Positions 7,694 through 16,359 of a stretch of DNA of 64,000 bases are shown in pieces; position 1 is the first letter of the stretch; every line of letters starts with the position of its first letter. Origin of the DNA: Amycolatopsis circi (GTDB taxonomy: Bacteria > Actinomycetota > Actinomycetes > Mycobacteriales > Pseudonocardiaceae); assembly GCF_003385235.1 (NCBI RefSeq), contig NZ_PQIA01000021.1, forward strand, positions 33,901 to 97,900. Reading direction: 5' to 3'. The notes under the pieces were generated by a model. It made no database searches. It saw only the letters and a list, made by a program, of their open reading frames with translations, and was not told the origin of the DNA. The translations under genes were made by a program, and so were the position numbers.

Positions 7694-8737
7694 ATGACAC
7701 AGGCGACCCAGCTACCGCCCTTCGACGAGGACTCCGCGAGCGATGCGCTGTCCGAGGGGACCGTCGATGTGGTGGTGATCGGCGGGGGTGCCGCGGGGCT
7801 GAACGGTGCACTGATCCTCGCCCGCTCCCGCCGCTCGGTCGTCGTGATCGACAGCGGCTCCCCGCGCAACGCGCCCGCGGAGGCCGTGCACGGCTTCATC
7901 GTCTTCGACGGCACTCCGCCGTCGGAGATCCTTCGACGGGGCCGGGAGCAGGTGCGCCAGTACGGCGGACGCGTTGTCCACGGCGAGGTGGTCTCGGCCG
8001 AGCCTGCCGCCCCGGCCGCGGACGGGGACCTGCGGTTCACCGTCACCCTGGCCGACGGCCGCAGCATCACCGCTCGCCGCGTCCTGGTGGCTACCGGCCT
8101 CACGGATGTGCTGCCGGAGGTGCCCGGGCTCGCCGAGCACTGGGGGCGCAGTGTGGTGCACTGCCCGTACTGCCACGGCTGGGAGGTGCGCGATGAACCC
8201 ATCGGTGTCCTCGCCACCGGCCCGGCCTCCATCGGCCACGCGCTGCTGTTCCGTCAGCTGACCGAAGACCTGATCTACTTCACCCACGGCACCGACCTGG
8301 ACGAGGACAGCCGTGCTCGGTTCGCCGCCCGCGGGATCCGCGTCGTTGACACTCCGGTCACCGAGGTCGTCGACGACACCGACGGTGCCCTCGCCGGGGT
8401 GCGCCTGGCCGATGGCCAGGTCGTGGCCCGCCGCATCCTCGCGGTCGGCCCGCAGATGCAGGCTCGCACCCAAGGCCTGGAAGGTCTGGGTCTGCCGGTG
8501 CGGGACCTGCCGAAGCCGAACGTGGGCCGTGGTTTCGTCTCCGGCCTGGCCGGCGCCACGGAGGTGCCGGGTGTGTGGGTGGCCGGCAACGCCACCGATC
8601 CGGTCGCCCAGGTCGGAGCCTCCGCGGCGGCCGGCGCACTGGCCGGCGCCGAAATCAACAAGATGCTGGCCATCGCGGACACCGACGCGGCCCCGCAGGG
8701 GATCGCCGAGGAAAGCCCGAAAGCGGCCGCACGATGA
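7694..8737 (+). CDS. Thioredoxin-reductase-like NAD(P)/FAD oxidoreductase with CPYC motif
   Basis: A 347-residue flavoprotein. FAD-binding GGGAAGLNGALILARS lies near residues 31-46. The redox pair is in VVHCPYCHGWEV (~residues 155-166), a second nucleotide-binding region follows, and the C-terminal FAD motif is PGVWVAGNATDP. CPYC instead of CAxC, with the HGWE continuation, places it with the GliT/TrxR-like dithiol oxidases rather than true TrxB. ATG 7694 is chosen because GGAGG lies 8 bp upstream; ATG 7679 has none. It likely oxidises a small dithiol or a thioredoxin-like partner. No thioredoxin gene is nearby. Confidence 0.85.
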   Translation: MTQATQLPPFDEDSASDALSEGTVDVVVIGGGAAGLNGALILARSRRSVVVIDSGSPRNAPAEAVHGFIVFDGTPPSEILRRGREQVRQYGGRVVHGEVVSAEPAAPAADGDLRFTVTLADGRSITARRVLVATGLTDVLPEVPGLAEHWGRSVVHCPYCHGWEVRDEPIGVLATGPASIGHALLFRQLTEDLIYFTHGTDLDEDSRARFAARGIRVVDTPVTEVVDDTDGALAGVRLADGQVVARRILAVGPQMQARTQGLEGLGLPVRDLPKPNVGRGFVSGLAGATEVPGVWVAGNATDPVAQVGASAAAGALAGAEINKMLAIADTDAAPQGIAEESPKAAAR

Positions 8738-8810
8738 TCTCGAAGCCCTGAGATCTCAGCTCGTCACCCGCTCACCTCACTTTTATCGGTGAGAAAACCG
8801 ACCTGTTTTC

Positions 8811-8841
8811 CCGTCTGGAAACCGATGAGTTTTCCAGACGG
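8811..8841 (+). terminator. Hairpin downstream of the flavoprotein gene
   Basis: CCGTCTGGAAA and TTTCCAGACGG form a perfect 11-bp stem with a 9-base loop, about 75 bp after the stop codon. A preceding GAAAACCGACCTGTTTTC is a related imperfect dyad. No clean T-run follows, so it may instead be the edge of the mobile DNA that begins here or an operator. Confidence 0.4.
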
Positions 8842-9059
8842 TTTCAACCATGCTCAGCAGCAAGGGGAAAGACCAATCGAACGGCAAGTCCACTGCCGGG
8901 TAGCCGTCGTGTTTCAGGCCAGTCCCCCACCGTCTGGAGGCTCGGTGGCAGCGGGGCGTTGCGCAAAGCCGTGCACCACGCGATCGACAACGGCCCGGCA
9001 TCAGGTTCGCCGAGCCGGCGACTGATCTGTTCACGATCGTGGTCGTCCGTGGCTGTCGC

Positions 9060-9326
9060 GAGTGGGATCCCGCGTTCGCGGAGTTTGGTCAGCACGGTGG
9101 TGTGGTCGACGCCCAGGTGTCCGCCGACTCGTGCCAGGGACCAGCCGAGGTTGTAGAGGTGAATGGCGTCGTCGACCTGTTCGGAGGAGAGGCCACGGCG
9201 TCGCGTCGGCACGCCGTGCCGGTGCAGGATGTTGCTGACCGTCCGCCGTTCGATGCCGAACCGCGCCCCCAGTTCGTACACCGTCGCTCCGGCCTGGCAT
9301 CCTGTAGGGCTCGAAAAGTCGTCGCT
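9060..9326 (-). pseudogene. Helix-turn-helix fragment of recombinase/invertase type
   Basis: The minus strand encodes about 88 residues: [20 protein letters not shown], then [16 protein letters not shown] and [25 protein letters not shown]. That is two consecutive HTH motifs, as in the C-terminal region of actinobacterial serine-recombinase-like proteins. The flanking coding sequence is scrambled and there is no start. It is next to a transposase relic and is probably part of the same decayed mobile region. Confidence 0.5.
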
Positions 9327-9331
9327 GCAGC

Positions 9332-10420
9332 TCAGGCGGCGTATGGGTACTCGTTGACCACTCCTGCGAGGACCGGGGTCCGCAAGAATCTGCGGGCCTC
9401 GAAGTCGTGAACGGCACAAGGGCTGATCCTGGACCTCGGGGGGGGGCGCTGGCCTCGGGACCGGTGTGGTCGATGTCTGTTGCAGTGCTCCTGGCACTCG
9501 GCGAGGGCCCGTCCGGCGTGGGCCTCGCTGACGACCAGGATGCGGTCGAGGCCTCGCGGCGAATGGTCCCGAGTGCTCTTTCGCAGTGAGCATTCATCCG
9601 CGGAGCCCGGGACGCAGCGAGGAGCACCTCCATCTCCTCGGCTTCGAAGACCGCGTCGAAGGAGCCGGTGTACTTGCTGTCGCGATCGCGCAGGACAAAG
9701 CGCAGCGACTCGGCCCGGCGGCCCAGATCATTGGCGAGGTTACGAGCCTTGCCGGGTCGCCTATTGCGCGGCGGAGTGCGCCGTGATGCCGGTGATGTGG
9801 AGCTTGCGGGTGCGATGCTCGAGGAACGCCAGTGCGTACAACCGCCAGCCGGTGATCGTGTCCACGTGGACGAAGTCCGCGGCGATGATCCCCTCGGCCT
9901 GGGCCGTGATGAACTCGCGCCAGCTTGGACCAGTACGGCGCGGAGCCGGGTCGGCACCGGCCGCACGCGAGATCTCCCAGACCGCGGACGGCGCGATCCG
10001 ATGCCCCAGCCGAGCCAACTCGCCCTGGACTCCGCGGTCGCCCCACCGCGGGTTCTCCCGCGCCAAGCGCAGCACCGCCATCCTCAACGCGGCCTCCGTC
10101 GGCGGACGCGCGGTGCCTGAACGTCGAGCGGCGCAGTCCCACTTCCCGGCGGCCAGTCTGCGACGCCAGCCCACCAATGCCCTCGGGGTGACCAGGAAGA
10201 CGCTGCACCAGCGGCGGCGCGGTAACAGCGACGACAGCGCGGCCAGCCAGAACCGGCCCGCAGGCTCACAGCGGACCGTGCCATTGACCTGTCGCCGCAG
10301 CACCGCGTGCCGATGCCGGAGAACCAGCAGCCCGGCACCCTCGCCCATGCCCCGGCGCAGCAGGATCGCCGACACCGACAGCAACGCACGAGTTGCTCGG
10401 TACAGCAACCAAATGATCAC
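9332..10420 (-). mobile_element. Decayed integrase-core (IS481/IS3-like) transposase
   Basis: From about 10420 the reverse strand encodes LLYRATRALLSVSAILLRRG, VLRHRHAVLRRQV, then NPRWGDRGVQGELARLGHRI and the first catalytic segment IIAADFVHVDTITGWRLYAL with EHRTRKLHITGITAH. A frameshift at about 9765 moves the rest ([37 protein letters not shown]) to another frame. A further shift brings the C-terminus ([10 protein letters not shown], stop at 9332). DDE residues are still identifiable, but the reading frame is broken at least twice. No terminal inverted repeats were found. Confidence 0.7.
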
Positions 10421-10529
10421 CCAAGAAACATCTCAGCCGCCCAAGAGGAGCTGGCGCACACAGTCCCCTGCCAACGGCAACGACTTCCCGAGCCCCGCAC
10501 CTTTTCCCACCGGGTCTGGAGGCTTCGAA

Positions 10530-10800
10530 AAGGACTTACTCGACGGCGGCGGTGTGGAAGTAGATCTCTTGGACTCTCTCCTCGATCACGTGGCCGAGGC
10601 GGAGCTTCTGCGCTCTCTGGGATGCCGTCGGCGACAAGCCAGGTCTTGTGGCTGTGGCGCAGGCGGTGGAACTTCACTGCCGTCTTGCTCGGCTGCAACG
10701 GCACCTCGGGATTGGCAACGCGGGGGTTCCCGTCCGCGGCGGCCCGGAATCCGCGGCGGGCGAAGTTGCTGCGCCGGTGCAGTTCTCCCTCACCGCACGG
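10530..10800 (-). pseudogene. C-terminal relic of a tyrosine recombinase (integrase)
   Basis: The reverse strand shows VKFHRLRHSHKTWLVADGIPE, matching the HxLRH box of phage-type integrases. After a one-frame shift it continues AQKLRLGHVIEERVQEIYFHTAAVE, containing the second conserved His (LGH) and the region of the nucleophilic Tyr. The upstream half is missing. It indicates that an integrating element was lost beside the P450 operon. I found no tRNA that could have been its attachment site. Confidence 0.55.
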
Positions 10801-10819
10801 GTGCCGCACCAGGTGGGCC

Positions 10820-11845
10820 TCAGTCGATGGCGTCGCGCACGGCGCGCAGAGTGCTGTGGTCTCCTCGAAGCAGCAGCGTAGTAACGACCGTCTCCTCCCA
10901 CCAGGCGAGTTCTGCGCGGATCTTCGCCGCCGGGCCGACGAGCGCGGTGTCTTCCACGAGGCTGGTCGGGATCGCGGCGATGGCCTCGGGTTTGCGGCCA
11001 GCGAGGTAGAGGTCTTGGACCTTGTCCACGACATCGTCATAGCCCAGCCGGGAGAACACGTCCTTGTGGAAGTTCGCCTCCTTCGCGCCCATGCCTCCGA
11101 TGTAGAGCGCGAGTGCGGGCCGGACCTGGTCGGCAGCGGCTTCGACATCGTCGTCGATGACTACCGGAACCGAGGCGGCTACTTCAAAGTCGGCGCGGGA
11201 ACGTCGTGCGTTCGGGCGGGCGAAGCCCTCGTCCAAAGCGGTGCGGTAGAACGCGTCGCTCTTCGGGGAGAAGAACAGCGGCAGCCAGCCGTCGCAGATT
11301 TCCGCGGACAGGGCTACGTTCTTGGGGCCTTCGGCGGCCAGGTAGATCGGGATTTCCCGGCGCAGCGGGTGGACGGTCGGCTTCAGTGCCTTGCCCAGTC
11401 CGGTTCCGCCGGGGGCAGGCAGGCGGAAGAATTCGCCGTCGTAGGTGACTGGATCGTCGCGTCGGACTACGCGGCGGATGATGTCCACGTATTCGCGGGT
11501 GCGGGCCAGGGGCCGCGGATAGGGTTGCCCGTACCAGCCTTCTACTACTTGCGGGCCGGAAGCGCCTAGGCCCAGCACGAACCGGCCGTTGGACAGGTGG
11601 TCCAGGGTCATTGCCGCCATCGCGGTGGCGGTGGGAGTGCGGGCGGACATTTGCAGGATGTTCGTGCCCAGCTTGATCCGTCGGGTCGCGGAACCCCACC
11701 AGGCCAAGGGAGTCAGTGCGTCCGAGCCGTAGCCTTCGGCGGTCCATACCGAGTCGAAGCCGAGGTTTTCGGCTTCGACGATCACCTCGGCGATGCCTTC
11801 CGGCGGTCCGGACGACCAGTACCCGATGTGGTAGCCCAGCTTCAT
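10820..11845 (-). CDS. LLM-class (F420-dependent type) flavin oxidoreductase
   Basis: A 341-residue luciferase-like TIM barrel. The start MKLGYHIGYWSSGPPEGI is followed by FDSVWTAEGYGSDALTPLAW, LGTNILQMSARTPTATAMAA, the substrate/cofactor loop FVLGLGASGPQVVEGWYGQPY and EIPIYLAAEGPKN. This is the actinobacterial F420-dependent LLM subgroup. ATG 11845 follows AAGGAG. It is the last gene of the oxidation operon, separated from the P450 by a 27-bp hairpin. The role is probably redox of a ketone, alcohol or alkene intermediate. F420 rather than FMN use is inferred from the family. Confidence 0.88.
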   Translation of the reverse strand: MKLGYHIGYWSSGPPEGIAEVIVEAENLGFDSVWTAEGYGSDALTPLAWWGSATRRIKLGTNILQMSARTPTATAMAAMTLDHLSNGRFVLGLGASGPQVVEGWYGQPYPRPLARTREYVDIIRRVVRRDDPVTYDGEFFRLPAPGGTGLGKALKPTVHPLRREIPIYLAAEGPKNVALSAEICDGWLPLFFSPKSDAFYRTALDEGFARPNARRSRADFEVAASVPVVIDDDVEAAADQVRPALALYIGGMGAKEANFHKDVFSRLGYDDVVDKVQDLYLAGRKPEAIAAIPTSLVEDTALVGPAAKIRAELAWWEETVVTTLLLRGDHSTLRAVRDAID

Positions 11846-11863
11846 GGCGCTCCTTAGCCTGAG

Positions 11864-11890
11864 GTGCCCGGGCGGAAGCCGCCCGGGCAC
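11864..11890 (-). terminator. Perfect 12-bp hairpin between P450 and LLM genes
   Basis: GTGCCCGGGCGG, AAG loop, CCGCCCGGGCAC: a perfect inverted repeat directly after the P450 stop codon and 18 bp before the LLM start. There is no T-run after it on the minus strand. It may act as an attenuator, a mRNA 3'-end stabiliser for the upstream genes or a weak terminator, making the LLM gene less abundant than the P450. Confidence 0.55.
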
Positions 11891-11898
11891 CGTCCCGG

Positions 11899-13236
11899 TT
11901 ACTTTCCTTCAGGGGTGAAGCGCACCTTCATGCTTTTGACTCCGCGCATGAAGTTGGTGCCCAGCAGACGCGGCTCGCCGACCGCTTCGATGTCGGGGAT
12001 CCGGGTGAGCAGTTCGCGGAAAAGGGCCGTCAGGCTGGCTTTCGCGAGCTGGTTTCCCAGGCAGAAGTGCGCGCCTCCCCCGCCGAAGCCGACATGCGGG
12101 TTCGGGTCGCGGGACAGATCGAACGTTTCCGGGTCAGCGAAGACGTCGGTGTCCATGTTGCCGGACGGGTAGAACATGACGACCTTGTCGCCCGGGACGA
12201 TTTTCTTGCCGCCCAGCTCGGTTTCTTTCATCGCGGTGCGCCGGAAGGTCATGACCGGCGAGGCGAAGCGGACGAATTCCTCGACGGCGACCTTGATCCT
12301 CCCGTCGAAATCCTCCTTGAGGTACTCCTTTTCCGACGGGAACTGGGTCATCGCCCGCACGGTCAGGCTCGAGGTGTGCTTCGTCGTGTCGGTTCCGGCC
12401 ACCGACATCAGCACGAAGAACGCGCCGATCTCGAAGTCGTCCAGCTTCCGGCCGTCGACTTCGGCGTCCAGCAGACTGGAGAACAGGTCTTCGCCCGGTT
12501 CCTTGCGCCGCAGCGCGATCAGCTCCTCGGCGATCTCGTGCAGCGTGGCCGCGGCCTCGACCTGCACCTCGTCGGCGGGGCGGCCGGCCAGCGTGTCGGG
12601 GTCAGCCCACGCGACGATGTCGCCGGCTCCCTTGACGGTGGCTTCGCGAAGGTGTTCGGGGATGCCGAACATGTCGCAGAACAGCCGTGCGGGAAGCCGT
12701 TCGGCGCAGCGTTCGACGAAGTCGAGTTCGCCTTCGGCTCCGGCGGGGTCGGAAGCGAAGGAATCCACGATCTCGCGGGCGGCGGTCTTGATCTGCTGTT
12801 CCAGCCGCTTCACCTGCTTGGGGGTGAAGGCGGAGCTGACCAAACGGCGCAGGTCGTCGTGTTTGGGCGGGTCCATCGCCAGGAACGACTGGGTCATCTC
12901 CAGGAAGATGGTCGGCAGCAAGTCGAACAGCACGCCCTGACCGGAAATGAACGTCTCGTTGTCCCGGCTGACCCGGGCGATGTCGGCGTGCCTCGTCACG
13001 GCCCAGTAGCCGGGGTCGTCGGGGTCCGGGGTGACGGCGTCCTCGACCGGCCGCTGCCACGACACCGGGTCGGTTTCGCGGAGCAGCTTGAACTTCTGTT
13101 CCCGTTCCTCCGACGTCTGGGTCCAGAACGCCTTCGAGGAGATGTCGATCTCGCTGTGCGGCGGCTTGCCTTCCGAAGTCGCCGGGATGAACTCGGGTGC
13201 GTCGTCCTCGACGTCGCTAAGAGTCTCGGTGCTCAT
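11899..13236 (-). CDS. Cytochrome P450
   Basis: A 445-residue soluble bacterial P450. The oxygen-binding I-helix reads VLMSVAGTDTTKHTSS, the K-helix ExxR is in VEEFVRFASPVMTFRR, and the haem loop FGGGGAHFCLGNQLA holds the proximal Cys near residue 390. The sequence style (DPPKHDDLRRLVSSAFTPKQV) resembles the CYP124/125/187-type P450s that hydroxylate steroid side chains or branched terpenoids, but the subfamily cannot be fixed by eye. Ferredoxin and ferredoxin reductase genes in the same operon would supply electrons. The start follows AGGAGG. Confidence 0.92.
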   Translation of the reverse strand: MSTETLSDVEDDAPEFIPATSEGKPPHSEIDISSKAFWTQTSEEREQKFKLLRETDPVSWQRPVEDAVTPDPDDPGYWAVTRHADIARVSRDNETFISGQGVLFDLLPTIFLEMTQSFLAMDPPKHDDLRRLVSSAFTPKQVKRLEQQIKTAAREIVDSFASDPAGAEGELDFVERCAERLPARLFCDMFGIPEHLREATVKGAGDIVAWADPDTLAGRPADEVQVEAAATLHEIAEELIALRRKEPGEDLFSSLLDAEVDGRKLDDFEIGAFFVLMSVAGTDTTKHTSSLTVRAMTQFPSEKEYLKEDFDGRIKVAVEEFVRFASPVMTFRRTAMKETELGGKKIVPGDKVVMFYPSGNMDTDVFADPETFDLSRDPNPHVGFGGGGAHFCLGNQLAKASLTALFRELLTRIPDIEAVGEPRLLGTNFMRGVKSMKVRFTPEGK

Positions 13237-13255
13237 GGTCGTCCTCCTGGGTGTG

Positions 13256-14020
13256 TCAGCGCGGGCCCATGCGCAGGGCGCCGTCGATGCGGATGACTTC
13301 GCCGTTGAGCACAGGGTTTTCGACGATGTGCTCGACGAGTGCCGCGTACTCGGCCGGCTGGCCCAAACGGCTGGGGTGCGGGATCTGGGCGCCGAGGGAA
13401 TCGCGGGCCTGCTGGGGCAGCGACGCGAGCATCGCCGTTTCGAAGATGCCGGGCGCGACGGTCACGACGCGGATCTGTTTGTCGGCCAGGTCGCGAGCGG
13501 CGCACAGCGTCAAGCCTGCGACGCCGGCCTTCGAAGCAGCGTAGGCAGCCTGCCCGATCTGGCCTTCGAAAGCGGCGACCGAAGCTGTGCAGACGATGAC
13601 GCCTCGTTCGCCGTCAACGGGTTCCTGGGCAGCCATCGCGGCGGCGGTGAGGCGCAGGACGTTAAAGGTCCCGATCAGGTTGATGTCGATCGCGGAGCGG
13701 AACTCGGCCAGCGGCATCGTCCCCGACTTGCCGATGATCCGTTGGAAGGGTGCGATGCCAGCACAATTGACGACTACGCGGAGAGAGCCGAGTCCGGCCG
13801 CGGCGTCTACCGCGGCGGTGACGTCGTCCTCGTCGGTGACGTCGGTCGGGACGAATACTGCCCGCTCGCCCAGTTCCTTCGCGACGGTTTCGCCGTCCGA
13901 ACGAGCGAGGTCGGCGACGACGACCGAGCCGCCCGCCCCGATGATCGTCTGTGCGGTGGCGAGACCGAGCCCCGAGGCCGCGCCGGTGACGACAGCGACC
14001 GTGTTGTGGTTGATGCGCAC
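13256..14020 (-). CDS. SDR oxidoreductase, HSD10/3-hydroxyacyl-CoA dehydrogenase-like
   Basis: A 254-residue SDR with [17 protein letters not shown], a catalytic Ser segment [12 protein letters not shown] and [33 protein letters not shown] and a C-terminal [15 protein letters not shown] resemble type-II 3-hydroxyacyl-CoA/17-beta-hydroxysteroid dehydrogenase (HSD10). It is 10 bp from the upstream SDR and 19 bp from the P450. It likely oxidises a secondary alcohol or a hydroxyacyl-CoA intermediate of the pathway. Confidence 0.88.
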   Translation of the reverse strand: MRINHNTVAVVTGAASGLGLATAQTIIGAGGSVVVADLARSDGETVAKELGERAVFVPTDVTDEDDVTAAVDAAAGLGSLRVVVNCAGIAPFQRIIGKSGTMPLAEFRSAIDINLIGTFNVLRLTAAAMAAQEPVDGERGVIVCTASVAAFEGQIGQAAYAASKAGVAGLTLCAARDLADKQIRVVTVAPGIFETAMLASLPQQARDSLGAQIPHPSRLGQPAEYAALVEHIVENPVLNGEVIRIDGALRMGPR

Positions 14021-14030
14021 GGTTTTCTCC

Positions 14031-14858
14031 TCAGAGAAAGAGGTCGGTCTGGAGCTGGTCTTCGGTGGCGGTGCCGTAGCGGTACTCGGCGAAATCGGTC
14101 ACCCCGTGGGCTCGCAGCACGTCGTCGTCGAGGTAGCACTCGCCGGACGCTGAGCCGGTCAGGACGAGATGCGCGGCGTCGGACATGATCTCGGGCCGAC
14201 GTGCGGCACGCATCCCGTCGTCGCCGCCGACGATGTTCTGGACCGCGGCGGTCGCGATGAGAGTGCGTGGCCACAGGCAGTTCGCGGCCAGTCCGTGGTG
14301 CCGGTACTGCTCGGCGAGCCCGAGCGTGAGCATCGTCATCGCGTACTTGCTCACCGTGTACGGGGCGTGCGCACCGAACCACTTGCGATCCAGATTGATC
14401 GGCGGCGACAGGGTGAGCACGCGCGGCGCGGGCGATTCGAGCAGGTGCGGAAGCGCCGCTGAGGTCAGCAGGAACGTGCCTCGCGCGTTGATGTCGAGCA
14501 TCAGATCGTAGCGCTTGGGCGTGACCTTGCCGAACCCGTCCAGCGCGATCGCGGACGCGTTGTTGACCACGATGTCGATACCGCCGAACTGCTCGACGGT
14601 GCGGTTGACCGCCTCGATGACCGAGTCCGTCGAACGGATGTCGCCGAGAATCGGCAGAGCTTTCCCGCCCGCCTCTTCGATTTCGGCCGCGGCGGTGTGG
14701 ATGGTTCCCGGAAGCCGCGGATCCGGCTTGTCGGTCTTGGCGACGAACGCGACGTTCGCGCCGTCGCGGGCGGCGCGCAGCGCGATCGCGAGTCCGATTC
14801 CCCGGCTGCCGCCGGACATCAGGATGGTGCGACCAGCGAGCGGTCGAGGATCAGACAT
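14031..14858 (-). CDS. SDR oxidoreductase, HSDL2/AtuG-like
   Basis: A 275-residue SDR with [36 protein letters not shown] and YTVSKYAM. The SPP sequence around the catalytic Ser and the WPRT segment ([16 protein letters not shown]) are typical of HSDL2-type proteins and of SDRs in citronellol or acyclic terpene utilisation clusters. It lies between ferredoxin reductase and HSD10-like SDR genes with short spacers. The exact substrate is unknown. Confidence 0.85.
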   Translation of the reverse strand: MSDPRPLAGRTILMSGGSRGIGLAIALRAARDGANVAFVAKTDKPDPRLPGTIHTAAAEIEEAGGKALPILGDIRSTDSVIEAVNRTVEQFGGIDIVVNNASAIALDGFGKVTPKRYDLMLDINARGTFLLTSAALPHLLESPAPRVLTLSPPINLDRKWFGAHAPYTVSKYAMTMLTLGLAEQYRHHGLAANCLWPRTLIATAAVQNIVGGDDGMRAARRPEIMSDAAHLVLTGSASGECYLDDDVLRAHGVTDFAEYRYGTATEDQLQTDLFL

Positions 14859-14882
14859 CAGTGTCCTTTCACAAACTGCGGC

Positions 14883-16091
14883 CTACGCCGAGGCCGTTTT
14901 CGCTCCCGCGAACTCCAGCGCCTCGCGCCAGGTCGCGCGCCGGGCGACGAGCCGGCGGAACTTCATGATCAACGTCGGCTGGTCGACGGTCAGCGCGCCG
15001 GCCAGTCGGTCGCCCTCGCGGTAGAGGGCGAGAAACTTCTCTCCCGGCAGAACCCGTGCTTCGTCCGCGCCCGGCACGCCGACGAACTGGATCCGGTGGC
15101 CATACCAGTCCGACCAGAAGTATGGGACTGTCCCGTACGGCTTCGCTGCCGCTGGATCGAGGGCATTGCGTGCGGCCGCCGCTCCCTGCTCGGCGGCGCT
15201 CGTCCAGTGCTCCAGCCGCATGCGCCGGTCGAACAACGGGTTGTGCCAGTGCGCGACGTCCCCGGCGCCGTAGACGCCCGGGTAGCCGGCGTTCAGCGTC
15301 TCGTCGCAGACCAAGCCGCCGTCCCGTTCGTCCAGCTGCAGCCCGGAGTCACGCAGCCAGTCGGTGGCAGGCGCAGCGCCCGCACCTACGACGACGAGGT
15401 CCGCGGCCAGTTCGGTGCCGTCGCTCAGCCGGACTCCGGAGGCCTTGTCGTCGCCGAGAACGCTCTCCACCCCGACGCCGAGGCGGAGGTCCGTGCCGTT
15501 CTGCCGGTGCAGGTCGGCGAAAACAGCGCCGACTTCGAGGCCGACCGAACGGGTCAACGGCGTGTGCGCGAGTTCGACGACGGTCACCGGCAAGCCCCGT
15601 TTTCGAGCCCCGGACGCGACCTCCGAGCCGATGAAGCCAGCGCCGACGACGACGGTGCGGGCCCCGCCGTCGAGCGCGGCTCGCACCGCAGCCGCGTCGT
15701 CTACGGTGCGCAATGTGTGCACTCCGGCGATCGCGGGCATGCCGGGCAGCGTCCGGGCTCGCGCACCCGTGGCGAGCACAAGCTCGGTGTAGGAGACCTC
15801 GCCGTCGTCCAGGCCGACCACGCGTTGTTCGAGATCCAGCGCGGTCGCTGCCACCCCGAGGCGCAGATCCAGATCGAGTTCCTGCCGCAGAACCGATTCG
15901 TCGCGATAGGCGGGCAAGGCTGGCGCTTCTGGTTCATCGAGGTACGCCTTCGACAGCGGCGGCCGGTCATACGGCAGGTGCGGCTCGGCGCCGACGAGCG
16001 TGATTTCACCGGCGAAGCCGGTGCGCCGAGCCGCCTCTGCCGCGCGGAGCCCGGCCAAGCAGGCTCCGACGATGACAAGTCGCCGTCGCAT
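14883..16091 (-). CDS. FAD-dependent ferredoxin reductase
   Basis: A 402-residue flavoprotein of the rubredoxin/putidaredoxin-reductase type. The N-terminal FAD motif is VGACLAGLRAAEAARR, then LPYDRPPLSKAYL. The NAD(P)H motif is VVVGAGFIGSEVASGARKRG (~residue 147) and the second FAD motif is GVYGAGDVAHW. A C-terminal reductase domain follows (YFWSDWYGHRIQFVG). It should pass electrons from NAD(P)H to the ferredoxin encoded 71 bp upstream, and from there to the P450. Confidence 0.9.
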   Translation of the reverse strand: MRRRLVIVGACLAGLRAAEAARRTGFAGEITLVGAEPHLPYDRPPLSKAYLDEPEAPALPAYRDESVLRQELDLDLRLGVAATALDLEQRVVGLDDGEVSYTELVLATGARARTLPGMPAIAGVHTLRTVDDAAAVRAALDGGARTVVVGAGFIGSEVASGARKRGLPVTVVELAHTPLTRSVGLEVGAVFADLHRQNGTDLRLGVGVESVLGDDKASGVRLSDGTELAADLVVVGAGAAPATDWLRDSGLQLDERDGGLVCDETLNAGYPGVYGAGDVAHWHNPLFDRRMRLEHWTSAAEQGAAAARNALDPAAAKPYGTVPYFWSDWYGHRIQFVGVPGADEARVLPGEKFLALYREGDRLAGALTVDQPTLIMKFRRLVARRATWREALEFAGAKTASA

Positions 16092-16162
16092 GAGGACAGT
16101 CCTTCCTGACGCTCGTGAGTGGCTATCCCGGTTCTAACCGTGATCGCCGCTCACGAGACCCC

Positions 16163-16354
16163 TTAGTCGACGAGACGGAGCGCCTCGGTCGGGCACGAAT
16201 CGACCGCCTCCTGGATCTCCGCCCGACGGCTCGGGCAGATCTCCTGGACGAGCAGCCTCAAACTGCCGTCCTCCTGCACCTCGAAGACGTCCTCCGCGAC
16301 CGATTCGCAGAGCCCGAGCCCGGTGCACTTCGCGTGGTCGACGATGACCCGCAT
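16163..16354 (-). CDS. Small P450-type ferredoxin ([3Fe-4S]-like)
   Basis: A 63-residue acidic ferredoxin starting MRVIVDHAKCTGLGLCE. The Cys pattern C-x5-C ... CPTEAL is that of actinobacterial P450 ferredoxins. The residue in the middle of the first motif is Leu, not Cys, so a [3Fe-4S] cluster rather than [4Fe-4S] is expected. An extra Cys occurs in VQEICPS. It starts 5 bp after the aldehyde dehydrogenase and precedes the reductase. It is too small for most automatic callers, but family, spacing and ATG with upstream AGGTGAG support it. Confidence 0.9.
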   Translation of the reverse strand: MRVIVDHAKCTGLGLCESVAEDVFEVQEDGSLRLLVQEICPSRRAEIQEAVDSCPTEALRLVD

Positions 16355-16359
16355 GCCGC

